This document shows, one piece after another, positions 1 through 10,055 of a DNA stretch of 16,758 bases; position 1 is the first letter of the stretch, and each line of letters opens with the position of its first letter. A program made the position numbers and the translations under genes. Location: the NCBI GenBank assembly GCA_027604005.1, contig JADGJT010000437.1, forward strand, positions 1-16,758, given 5' to 3'. The notes beneath the pieces are model-generated. The model was not told the origin of the DNA and did no database searches. It saw only the letters and a program-made list of their open reading frames with translations. The stretch is from Dinochytrium kinnereticum (lineage: Eukaryota; Chytridiomycota; Chytridiomycetes; Chytridiales; Chytridiaceae).

Positions 1-2
1 CA

Positions 3-194
3 GGCCATGCTGCTGTGATGGCGTTAAGGGCAGTTACTAGTGTAGCGAAGCAAGGGAGTCAGTGGAGCCAGGATCGCAGGATTATCCATCAAGAAGTGCA
101 TGCAGGGAGCACCAGCAGTGGGGGTTTGAGTGCTTACCGTAGGCGTCAGGGGAGATGGTCATCGTATCGAACGTTGAGGGCGGAGGAAGTGTGA
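3..194 (+). CDS. Possible 3'-terminal coding fragment, partial at window edge
   Basis: The frame is open from the first bases of the window to a TGA at 192-194, about 63 codons, with an internal ATG at 18. The translation is rich in Arg, Ser and Gly and contains no motif I recognise. This piece has fewer stops and a more balanced composition than the AT-rich sequence after position 200, so it could be the last exon of a gene coming from the left. The alternative is a chance open frame, since 63 codons without a stop is not rare in GC-balanced DNA. No function is proposed. Confidence 0.25.
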   Translation, partial: GHAAVMALRAVTSVAKQGSQWSQDRRIIHQEVHAGSTSSGGLSAYRRRQGRWSSYRTLRAEEV

Positions 195-2638
195 GGAGGA
201 GTTAAGCCTTCTTATGAGGCAGAATATATTCTTAAGTGGGGCAAGATGAGGTTCAAAACAAGTCACTTGATGACAGACTTTGTCAAAACACATGGAGCAT
301 TACCTGCATTCTTCTCCCATCTGCCATTAGTTGAAAAACTTTTGAGGATATCTTTGACCGCTGAAAAGTGGCAGGGCCTGGGAGATTAACGACAAAAATC
401 CTCTTTTGGGAATCTTTGAACTTTCTTTGCCACTGTAATTTTCCTTTTATTCCTGTGATGTTTGCCAAGGAATTCTCTGAATTTTTACTTCATCAGTGAG
501 ATTTCTGTGATTCTTTCTGATTTTGACTTTTAAGTATGAGAATAACTAATACTGCAAAATTTCTGCAACTCTGCAAAAATTAAAAATGTGAATTTCAGCG
601 AGTTCGACAGTTGAACCTTTTTGGAGAGATGTTGTATTCGGGTTGGAGAAGAGTGTCCGTTGGCTCTAAGCTAATTGATAGTCAATGAAATAAACAAGCA
701 AAAGATGGAATGAAGGAAGAAAATCGGGGATGGTGGTGTGGTGGACGACAGAAGGCGAATGGGTCTCGTAACAGCACGTGAGCGAAAAGAGAGAGAAGTG
801 GACGTGGCATGACCTTCTCTCCCCTAAATATACTCACGCACTTTTTGGTCTCTACCAGTGCTGTGTGAGAGGCTTGCCATAGGATGCGGTGGATGGTGCT
901 CGTTTGCACCGGATTCAATGGCGAGGGTCACGTGATCCTACATGATGTTGAAGGAGAGCCGACAAAGATGATAGTGGGAAGAGGTGGGCGTGTCAGGTCA
1001 CGCACCAATAGAAGACACATGTGCGAGGAAAGGAGGGAGACATGTTGTGTTAGCATGGACTGTTTACACGTTTACCCTTTTTTAGAGGGGGTTTCTTTAT
1101 GATAGGGAATATGTAAGTATTTTTCTTGAGTTTATTTTCCGTATCTACCCCACGTCTTGAATATGCCTCGTTCAGTGCTCCTCTATTACGTGTAGAAGTG
1201 CATGCTTCTATACCAATCTTTGATTTCTCTGCTCATGTGATGGATTGCTGTTATTTAAGAAGAAGATTTTGGAGGTGTGTTGTTGTATCGTTGAGAAGAT
1301 GTTGAATAGACGTGTGAGCTCTCTAAACGCGGTCTTTATTGTATAGTTCTTTTGGTTTTCCACAGTGTCACGTCGATGGGCCGATAGGATACAGAGGCGT
1401 GGCGGAGGGGCGAGACGGGTGTCTCACGTCATCTGGGTGGAGGAGACAGAAGCTCGAGAGGAAGTAAGATATTGAGGGAATGGCAGTTGACCCGGTTATG
1501 TAGCACGTGCTGTTAAAAGTTTCTTTTGCTGAGAGTGCTGTTTTCGCTCTTGCTTTCTACGACTTAAAGCTGAAAGGTTGGTTATTGTATAAGATGAACG
1601 CCCTGCTTTTGTAGGAGAGGTTCACTCCGCAACTTTCCTTATACTGTCCGCCAAGTCACCAGCCTAACCTTTCCGCTGAGACTTAGCCTATCCCCTTTTC
1701 GTTTCTTTTCTTTAGCATACTGAGTCTTATCACTGTCCTTTTGTCATGGTGGACGCACCGAACTCGTGGGAAGGAGAACTAGATATGTACTCCGAGTTTC
1801 CCACACCTTTATGAATTTCGACAGTCCACGGTATTGCTGAATTTGTTTCAACATTAATATACCTCTCCATTCACATCGCGAGTACCAGAGTGATTCGCCC
1901 GAAACGAAGAGAAAGTTAAAAGAGGTTGGGCAGATGGTTGTGAGGGGTAGGAGTAATTTGGGAGGATGTCTGGGGGAGAGTTTGAGGAGAGGAGCTGAGG
2001 ATTGTGGTGCTGCGATGGCTGCTATGAAGGTTTGAGGTTTGCGGAGCTAGTTTTTCGCATTCCTTTTTCAAGATGATAAGTAAGTCTTGTTGGTTATGCC
2101 ATTTACTTACTGCTGTAATTTCTTCATACTTTTCCTTCCCGCCGAGAGGTCAGTCGTCTTGCTCATATTCTATACTTTTTTTTCAATCATGTATTTTGTG
2201 ATGATAGTTAACTTGCCTCTATTTATACCATCTATGGCTTGAAGCGAAACTTATTAAAGGTGATAACTTTCTCGCGTAAGTTACAAGCCATCTTCAAACA
2301 TGCAGTGAAAGACTTTTACCAGTGAGGGTAAGTCGTCGCGCCGCTTTGATTGGTAAGCTTTATGCCATTTCAATCGATGGGCTATGAAAACCATGATACC
2401 GTATCGAGGTTTCCTCCTCATGAATCTTAACATAATGACGGTTGGTAATTCCAATTAACAGCCTCGTTCGTCGATGGCAGACTAAAAAGATTTAGATTCA
2501 GAGTTCGATACGGGATCCTCATCACTCCGTCATGTACTCAGTATCTTCGGAATGATTCTCCCATAGATAGGTAGGCTGTGAGAACATACTCGGAGGCTCT
2601 GGCATACCATGCACGTACAATCAGTAGAAAGTGCCAGT

Positions 2639-2654
2639 GCCCTCAGCTGAGGGC
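2639..2654. repeat. 16-bp perfect palindrome GCCCTCAGCTGAGGGC
   Basis: The sequence reads the same on both strands over 16 bases and is centred on CAGCTG, an E-box-type core. It lies about 340 bp before the aminopeptidase start codon and 25 bp before a second inverted repeat. It could bind a dimeric regulator, for example of the bHLH class. That role is inferred only from symmetry and position. Confidence 0.6.
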
Positions 2655-2678
2655 CCGGTTGGCGAAACTTCCGCAACG

Positions 2679-2720
2679 TTCCGTCATCGGTGGTAACGTT
2701 CAAAATAGGCGATGACGGAA
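2679..2720. repeat. Inverted repeat, 11-bp arms, 20-nt loop
   Basis: TTCCGTCATCG at 2679-2689 is exactly matched by its reverse complement CGATGACGGAA at 2710-2720. Each arm carries a TGACGG / CCGTCA core that resembles half-sites of ATF/CREB-type bZIP regulators. The repeat lies about 280 bp before the aminopeptidase start, in the expected promoter. A regulatory site pair or a cruciform/RNA hairpin are both possible; the perfect symmetry is what can be seen directly. Confidence 0.6.
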
Positions 2721-2995
2721 AACGGCCTCTTTCGGAACAACATAGGTAATTAGGCGCGACGCACCCGTAAACGCGAATGGGTCAGAGCGTCGTCCTCTCC
2801 TCTTTTCTTTTACGCTGTCTCCTGCAGCCGCGTCTTTTGCGATGGATATCCTGGCACGCAAGGAGGTCGAACTCAACCTTAGCTTGCATGTTATTTTATA
2901 AAGTACCTAAAGGTCCGTAAGCAAAATGGAAGCTGTTCGGTCTTCCCTTCCGCCGAAAATTATTTTTCACCCAAACGCAACAACCAGCATTAGCC

Positions 2996-5695
2996 ATGCA
3001 GAAAGCGGTACGTACGTGTGAATGAATGACGGTTAGCGGAGGAGGCGGCTGTGAGCTTCTTCGTCGCGGGCGAGTGAAGGGCTTCTAAAGGGAGTGTGGA
3101 TGCAGCTCTTGGGGTCACTTTTCTGCTGAGAGGGATGTGGTTGTCCTGCATTCCATGGGGCATTCATTGTGATCCATGTGTATTCATTCTCTTTAATGCA
3201 TTATGAGCACCGATGCTCATTCCTCTCCCTTTATATGAGCACCGATCCTCATTCCTCGCCCTACAACTCGTCATGCACCAGCAATGCTAACACCTGCCTT
3301 TATGAAACTCATTAGACCGAAATCCCCCCGGCTGCCAAAGCCTTCTTGGAATTTGTGAACGCCTCCCCATCTCCCTTCCATGCCGTCGCGGAGGTTCGAA
3401 AGCGTCTGGAAACCTCAGGGTTTGTCTCTATTTCTGAGCGCGAGGTGTTCAAGTTGAAGAGGGGAGGAAAGTACTTCTTCACGAGGAACCAGAGCTCTAT
3501 CGTTGCTTTTGCCGTTGGCGGGGAATACAAGAGGGGTAATGGAGTTGCGGTGGTTGGGGCTCACACTGATTCGCCTTGTTTGAAGGTGGGGTTTGTTGCC
3601 TTTTATGTTTTCATTTTGCTCAAAGTTGGTTGGTTTTTTTTAGGTGAAGCCTAGATCCCGAAAGGAGACGGCTGGGTATGCTAAAGTTGGCGTTGAGACG
3701 GTCAGTTATTTTTTCGTTATCTCTAACGGATGCTATTCGAGCCTCCATTTAACTTCGCATCCATTCCGAACAGTATGGTGGCGGTCTCTGGCATACTTGG
3801 TTCGACCGTGACCTCAGGTATGTCTCTCCTTTCTTCCTTTTTTATGCTCCGTATGCCCTAAGAAAGAAATAGTGTTGCTGGTCGCGTTGTTGTCCGCAAC
3901 GGCGACGGAGCTCTTAGCCATCGCCTTGTCAAGATCGACCAACCTATTTTGAGGATTCCTACCCTTGCCATTCACTTAGACAGGAACGTCAACTCTGAGG
4001 GGTTTAAGTTTAACGCTGAAACTCAGTTGACTCCGATGTTGGCCTCTGCTGCCAAGATGTAGGGTTTTGAATTTATGGCCTTATTGTATTTTTCTTTTTG
4101 TTGTTTTTCTAAAGCGGGGTTTCTTTTGAAAATATAGTCTCAATGGTGACGGCAAGAAGGATGATGAGAAGCATCACCCAGCTTTCCTTAAGAGCCTTGC
4201 TGACCAGCTCAGCATTCAGGGTAAGGGCCCTTTTGATCGATCAATAACACATTATGGATGGTAATCTTTAAAACCATCTCTTTGTTGTAAAACCTAGCCC
4301 AGGAAATCGGAGACTTTGAGCTGTGCCTTTACGACACCCAGCCCTCCACCATTGGTGGGCTTGAGAACGAGTTCATTTTCTCCCCCCGTATCGACAACCT
4401 TATGTCGTCTTTCTGCGCTGTCACTGTGAGATTTTTCCTAATTAATCTTCTCCCATTTGCATTCTTACCTGTCATTTATCTGCAAAGGCTCTGATCAACA
4501 GTGTGGCTCCGACTAATGCCTCCCTTGCGTCTGATTCGATCATTCGTATTGTTACTCTCTTTGATAACGAGGAAGTTGGATCTGTCTCGGCTTACGGGGC
4601 CGGATCCAACCTCCTTCAGGCGACTTTGAAGAGACTCTCTGACGCTGAGGTCTCGGAGGACGGACTTGCGGAACCTCCAGTGGTATGGACTCTGTTTTCA
4701 TTTTCATTTTGTTGTTTTCGTTTCGACGGTACCTATCTCGGTTTAGTTTATTTTTTCCCTCCCTTTTTTCGTTCCTCGCTCGCATGGCTATTGGTGTGCT
4801 GCAAACGTTTTGTTTTTTTCTGTTCTGATCTCTCAGACCTCCTCGTCTTCTCCTTCCTCCACACGTTCTTGGGTTCTCGTTGATCGCGACTCGCATTTGG
4901 GTTCTGATTCTATGGATTTCTCAATATCGCCTCCGTCTTTAATGTCGTTTTCGTCTCGACAGTCTGCCTTTGAGAGGGCTATGCAGAGGTCGTTCCTTAT
5001 TTCGGTATGGTACACATGCTTTTCGATCAGCGTGAAAGGCTTTGTTTTAATATTTTTCATTTTTGTTTGTTTTATTTGCATAGGCGGATATGGCACATGC
5101 TATTCACCCCAACTACAGCGAGAAGCATGAGGTTTGTTTTATTGTTTACGTGCTATGTAGTTTGTGTTATAAACAAGTATGGCGTTCCCTCCGTTTTGCA
5201 TTCGTAGGAGAATCACCGCCCTTCCATGAACAAGGGTATCGTCATTAAGCAGAATGCGAACCAGAGGTGAGTTTTTTTCCTCTTTTTCTTCTCTGTCCCA
5301 TTTATAACTCTTGTAAATTCTTCTCTAGGTACGCGACTACCGCAGTCACGACGGCAATCCTCCGCGAAATCGCCAGTAAAAAGAATGTTCCTCTTCAGGA
5401 GGTAAAATAATGTTCACCTACATTCTTTTGGTTTTTTGCCAGACTCGCTTTTTTTTCTAACTAACTGGTTTTAAAGTTTGTCGTCCGCAACGACAGCCCA
5501 TGCGGTAGCACTATCGGCCCTATGCTCTCAGCCGATCTTGGTATCCGAACCGTCGACATTGGAAACCCCCAATTGTCCATGCACTCCATCCGTGAGACAT
5601 GTGGAGTTAGCGATGTTCAGAGTGCCATTGATCTGTTCCAGAGTTTCTTTGAGGAGTTTGCCAGCGTCGATGCTAAGATTAGCATTGATGAGTGA
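2996..5695 (+). CDS. Aspartyl aminopeptidase, peptidase family M18 (DNPEP/Ape4-like)
   Basis: M18 zinc aminopeptidases remove N-terminal Asp/Glu from peptides; the yeast relative is carried from cytosol to vacuole. I read 13 exons: 2996-3007, 3316-3585, 3644-3700, 3774-3817, 3873-4058, 4138-4220, 4298-4425, 4488-4682, 4837-5004, 5084-5131, 5208-5266, 5329-5401 and 5477-5695. All introns are GT-AG and phases match. They give 513 residues, close to the family's 475-500. Zinc and catalytic residues are all visible: His87 in GAHTDSP, Asp250 in RIDNL, Glu288-Glu289 in DNEEVGS, Asp383 in ADMAHA and His477 in MHSIRE. The first coding exon is only 12 nt (MQKA), chosen because its ATG has a good context (tagccATG), the donor is gtacgt, and the joined N-terminus resembles the family. 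The oddity is a Ser-rich stretch at residues 326-367 (4837-4962) that may be spliced out. Family assignment is very secure; exact exon ends are not experimentally tested. Confidence 0.93.
3203..3262 (+). repeat. Tandem 28-bp repeat with hairpin, inside first intron of the aminopeptidase
   Basis: Units at 3203-3230 and 3235-3262 agree at 26 of 28 positions. The first begins with ATGAGCA-CCGA-TGCTCAT, a perfect 7-bp stem with a 4-nt loop. In the second copy one G-to-C change breaks a stem pair. The repeat lies about 50 nt before the acceptor (3315) of the unusually long 308-nt intron 1. It could be a simple local duplication, or could affect splicing or act as an intronic regulatory element. 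Confidence 0.6.
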
Positions 5696-6065
5696 CTCGT
5701 TGGGGACGTGGAGTCGAGGCTATGAAATCTTTCGTCCATTTGTTAGTGTTTGGGGAGCCTCGTTCTTTTCTTTTCTTTTTCATGGGGGTTTTCTGCTGAG
5801 ACGGGACGTCAAGTGTCAAATAACGATATTTTGTTACCTCGTCAAATGCCATTTTTTCTATTTCTAAGCCATTACGCGTCCCAACGCCAGCCTCCACGAA
5901 TCCAAAAAGCATTTCAAAGGCATTTCAAAGAAGGTTGTTTCTTCAGCATTTTTTCGTGCCCCTCCGAAATCGCCAAGAGGTTTCCGCGCCCAATTCAAAA
6001 CATAAAAACGAAGACTTCCGAGCCGACACATCCGGCTGCTGCGCGTGCGGAACGAAGGATCAACC
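5696..6065. other. Intergenic gap, terminator of aminopeptidase and promoter of transporter
   Basis: This 370-bp stretch separates two genes on the same strand. It has T-rich runs with short open frames only. A near-tandem pair of gcatttcaaag at about 5909-5930 is the only local repeat I noticed. It must contain the 3' end of the aminopeptidase transcript and the promoter of the transporter gene, but I cannot name specific sites. Confidence 0.4.
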
Positions 6066-9000
6066 ATGTCGTCAACCTCACCTGCCTTCTGTCCGGCGCC
6101 GTACCTCGAGGGGTCGCTGATTGCTCCTTGCTTGCTGGACAATGTGGAGAGTGCGGTGCTGCTAGTGACCGCTGCCCTGTGCCTTGGTCTGGCTGTACAG
6201 CATCGACGGAGAAGCGGCAGTGCTGCTGCTGCTTCTTCTGAGAGCAGAGGAGACCGTCAGAGCCTTCTGGGGAGGGATGGGGAGCCGAATGCGAACGAGG
6301 TATGCTCATCTTTTTGTCAGTTTGAATTGCGCCTCCTTACCCGTCCTCATCGTCCCTCGATCCTGCTTTGATATCATGCTCAGGACGATGACGACGACGG
6401 CCAAGCCTCATCCCTCCAGCGTCGCGCGGCTCCAGCCCTCACCGCCTCTTATACGATGTGCCTCCTGGTCATTCTCTGTCTTGTCACCATGCTTGCCGTC
6501 GACATCTACCTCTATCTCACCCCATCGACTCCAAAGCTTCCCCAACTCGTCCGCATCTCTGCGCGCATCTCAGCCGACTCCATTGCAACCATCGCTTGGG
6601 TCATTGCCACAGCTGCCTCAGTCGTCACCCCCAGAGCTACAGTGACGATTGGCGTACGATTTTGGTCTATCGCCTTGGTTTTTGAGGTTTTGCAGGGCTA
6701 TCAATGGCTTGTTGTTCTCATGAGAGAGGACGCTTCCGTTGGATCTGCTTCTGGTGGCGCTGTGGAATTCATCTGGGCCGCGGCGTCTGCGGTGAAGTTG
6801 ATTCTTGTGGCTTCATTGATTGCCATCTCCTGGATGACGCGACGAGATGTTTCAGATGTTCATGATGTTGAGAATGTGCAAGTTGAAGAAGCGGTAGGGG
6901 ATAGTGAGAATGAGAAGAAGAAAAAGAAGAATTCAGAGGGCTCTTCGTGGGCTTTGACGATCAAGAATTTTAGGAAGCTTGTGCCGTTCCTTTGGCCACG
7001 TGGACTTTATTTGCAGAGTCTTGTGGGGTTGTCGTTTGGAATGCTGATTCTTGGACGTGTTGTGAACGTTGCTGTGCCGTTTCAGTATAAGATTGTTGTG
7101 GACGTTTTAACAGACGCTGAGAAGGGGAACAAAGGGCCTTACTATGTTTGTTAGTACTTCCTTCCTTTTTGACGTGCAGATTGAATTTCTTATTTAACTG
7201 TGATTTGTAGGGGCCGCTGTTTTGACTTTCTGCTTTTTCCGGTATCTCCAAGGAGGTGTTGGTCTTGTCTCAACGCTACAGTCCCTGTTTTGGATTCCTG
7301 TTGGCCAATACAACGCTCGAGAGATCAGTGTCAGCATGCTGCGTCACCTTCATGACCTCAGTCTTCAATTCCACATAAACAGAAAGACGGGAGAAGGTAT
7401 ATTCCACTTCTTGTCTTACGTCTCCTTTTTTCCCTTCTCTAATCTACATTCTAGTCTTGCGAGTTATGGACCGAGGAACCTCATCTGTCAGCTCCCTCCT
7501 TTCGGCGATTGTGTTCAATATTCTTCCTATTTTTGTTGATATTGGGGTCGCGGTGGTTCTGCTGATGTTGCAATTCGACGTTACTGCTGGAATGATTGTG
7601 CTTTTAACTATGGCTTTGTACATTGGACTCACGGTTGCTATCACAGAGTGGAGGACGAAATTCAGGAGGGAGATGAACGAGGTGGCCTTTTCTTCCTCTC
7701 AACTTTCTTTTTGGTCGTTTTTCTTTTTTCTTTTTTACGGATGCGATCTTCTTTGCCTCTTTCCCTGCTTCTCTATTTCCTAGTATCCTTCACCGCGTTT
7801 GTTGCTTGCTATTTTTCTAACGCCATTGATTCTATGTTGCCGAAATCAGTTGGATAACCTTGCCAGAGCTCGTGCCGTTGACTCTCTTCTAAACTTCGAG
7901 ACCGTGAAGTACTATAACAACGAGGTATGTTATTAGTACCAAGATACGGCTTGCCCTCTTCAGGATCTAACCCTTGCTATAATCTACAGGATTACGAAGT
8001 ATCTCGCTTCGAAGCCTCGATTCAAAACTATCAGAAAGCTGATTGGAAGTCCAACGCTTCCTTGTCCATCCTCAACACCGCTCAAAACACTGTGATCACG
8101 ATTGGTTTGATTGCTGGGAGCACTTTGATTGCAAAAAGGGTGCTTGATCATACGTTGACGATCGGAGATTTTATCTTGTTCATCACGTATATCATTCAGC
8201 TTTACCAGCCGTTAAACTGGTTCGGAACCTATTATAGAGTTATTCAACAGGTTGGTGGGTCTTTGGTTTTCTTTCCTTGAACGGCACAATCTAATTTTTT
8301 TTGTTTAATGTAGAATTTCATCGATATGGAGAGTATGTTTGAGCTTTTCGCTGAGCAGGCCGACATTCAGGACCTGCCTAACTCAAAACAACTCGAAGTG
8401 CGGAGTGGCGGAACCGTTAAGTTTGGTGCGTTTCCCGGCACCATCTCTCTTCTTTTTGCTCCTCCCCCTCTCTTTACTCTTTACGGGCCATTCTAAACTC
8501 GTAACTTCCCGATGCACAGAAAACGTCTCATTTGCCTACGACTCCCGCTTGTCCGCCATCAACAATATGTCGTTTGAGGTTCCAGCTAAGACTACGACAG
8601 CTTTAGTAGGTGCAACCGGTTCGGGGAAGAGCACAGTGTTCAGGCTTTTGTTCAGATTTGTAAGCCCCTTTTTTCACTTTTGCATCGATTTTTATTCCAT
8701 TTCCATGTAGTATAATCCCACATCGGGCCGGATTCTTGTGGACGGTCAGGACATTGCTACGGTTAGCCAGAAGAGCTTGAGAAAGGCTATTGGTGTTGTG
8801 CCGCAGGATACCGTTTTGTTCAATGACTCGATTGCGGTTAGAGTTTTTCTATAGTTTTAGTTGGCATTCTTAGATGCATTTTTTCCTTTTTCACTAAGTC
8901 GTTACTCTTAGTATAATATTGCGTATGGAGATACTACGATGGGCGAGGATGCTGTAATCGAGGCTGCAAAGATGGCGCAGATTCACGATAAGATTATGAC

Positions 9001-9830
9001 TTTCCCTGACGGTTGGTTTAGCGCTTCCACACGTTTTTATTTGTTTTTTTTTATTTGTTTTTGTTTTTTGTTTGTTTGTTTTTATTTGCCTCCCTCGAGC
9101 TTGCCAATTCTGAACGTACTCTACTTTTTTTTTCGTGCGTGTGTACAGGATATGAAACTAGGGTCGGAGAGCGTGGGCTTCGGCTTTCCGGCGGTGAGAA
9201 GCAGCGGGTTGCTATTGCAAGGACGATGCTTAAGAATCCCGACATGTGAGTCGCGGAGTTTTTTCATCCTTCTTTTTTATTTTATTTTTACTTTCCCGAA
9301 TGGCCTTTCCTTTTTCTTGTATGCTTCCCTTCAATGCAGAAGGTTCGGATGCTTCATTTTTTTAAACCTTTCTCTTGAGCAGCATTCTACTTGACGAAGC
9401 CACATCCGCCCTCGATAATACGACCGAGTCTCTAATTCAACGATCTCTTAAAGAGCTCACCTCACGTAAAACAACTATCGTCATCGCCCACCGACTTTCT
9501 ACGATTGTAGACGCCGACTGCATCCTGGTTCTCAAAGATGGTCGCATCGTCGAACGCGGCACTCACCATGAGCTCCTCAAGCGTGGTGAGGAGAGGGCTA
9601 AGGTGAAAGCTTCCAAGACGGATGCTGATGCGATTGAGGAGGATGGAGTTGGGACCTACTTTAACATGTGGATGAGACAGTTGGAGGAGACTTCGAGTGG
9701 GGAGGTACAGGATGGGAAGGAGGAGGAGAAGGCTTTGATGTCTGTTCGGAGGGCCAGGGGCCTTGGTGGAGATGTAAAGGGTGGTGCGGGTCATCATGGT
9801 GGAGGTCACGGTGGTGGAAGATTCCATTGA
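6066..9830 (+). CDS. ABC transporter, half-size exporter, HMT1/ABCB6 (heavy metal tolerance) type
   Basis: Twelve exons: 6066-6299, 6384-7149, 7211-7396, 7455-7681, 7850-7924, 7990-8250, 8314-8425, 8520-8659, 8711-8836, 8912-9011, 9149-9245 and 9383-9830. All introns are GT-AG with matching phases, giving 923 residues. The N-terminal third has about five hydrophobic segments (TMD0), starting near residue 30, then a Lys-rich linker near residue 256. A six-helix transporter domain follows at about 280-570. The C-terminal ATPase shows Walker [10 protein letters not shown] (651-659), Q-loop Gln699, signature LSGGE (755-759), Walker B ILLDE (776-780) and switch His811. TMD0 plus this core is the ABCB6/Hmt1 plan; fission yeast Hmt1 exports metal-phytochelatin complexes into the vacuole. 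The protein ends in a Gly/His-rich tail. ATM1-type mitochondrial exporters share the core but lack TMD0. ATG 6066 is in a good context and no earlier in-frame ATG exists. The substrate cannot be read from sequence. Confidence 0.93.
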
Positions 9831-10055
9831 TAGGGTTATCTGACACCTCATCTTTACCCTATATTTTTCGTTTTGAATGTTTTAGCTGCAATTGCATCTT
9901 TCCCAAGTTTGTGACCCTATATATTTTCCCTTTTAAAGCTGATAAAAAGAACATAAATTGACATTATCTTTTAACGTTTTTATTACAATATGAGGATAAC
10001 GAAAAACCAAGAATGAGCCCCAGCTGCCTGAACATTTGAAACGAAATTGAATAGC
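9831..10055. other. Tail-to-tail intergenic gap
   Basis: This AT-rich 225-bp gap lies between two converging genes, so it must hold both 3' ends. On the minus strand AATAAA is present at 9979-9984, about 75 nt after the hydrolase stop codon, and could serve as its polyadenylation signal. No open frame of note is present. Confidence 0.5.
9979..9984 (-). terminator. Candidate poly(A) signal AATAAA of the hydrolase gene
   Basis: AATAAA is read on the minus strand about 75 nt downstream of the hydrolase stop codon, in AT-rich sequence. Fungal poly(A) signals are loose, so position is the main support. Confidence 0.35.

Larger units (their letters stand above)
195..2995. other. Long intergenic region without a supportable gene
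   Basis: I see no convincing coding exon here on either strand. Open frames are short, overlap each other on opposite strands, and match no family. Notable elements are CACGTG E-box cores near 776, 929 and 1505 (the last inside the palindrome AGCACGTGCT), four GTAAGT donor-like hexamers on the plus strand (1113, 2080, 2276, 2328), a 16-bp palindrome (2639-2654), an 11-bp-arm inverted repeat (2679-2720), and a pyrimidine-rich tract at about 2792-2826 close to the aminopeptidase start. The last 300-400 bp probably contain that gene's promoter. Confidence 0.5.

Noticed and set aside
776..1510. Three CACGTG E-box cores
   Set aside because: A few copies of a hexamer are expected by chance in 16.7 kb, and no gene could be placed next to them. 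They are mentioned as a detail only.
2757..2792. Inverted CGACGC/GCGTCG arms upstream of the aminopeptidase
   Set aside because: Arms are only 6 bp with a 24-nt gap, too weak beside the much stronger repeat at 2679-2720.
4552..4896. Minus-strand frame rich in Arg and Lys
   Set aside because: It is opposite an exon and a T-rich intron of the aminopeptidase, and its composition simply mirrors the T-rich intron.
6184..6645. Plus-strand frame of 153 codons overlapping the transporter start
   Set aside because: It is in the wrong frame relative to the transporter exons, which encode coherent membrane segments and join in phase.
9012..9382. Two introns of exactly 137 nt flanking one transporter exon
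   Set aside because: Their sequences are not alike beyond T-richness, so the equal length looks like coincidence and not a duplication.
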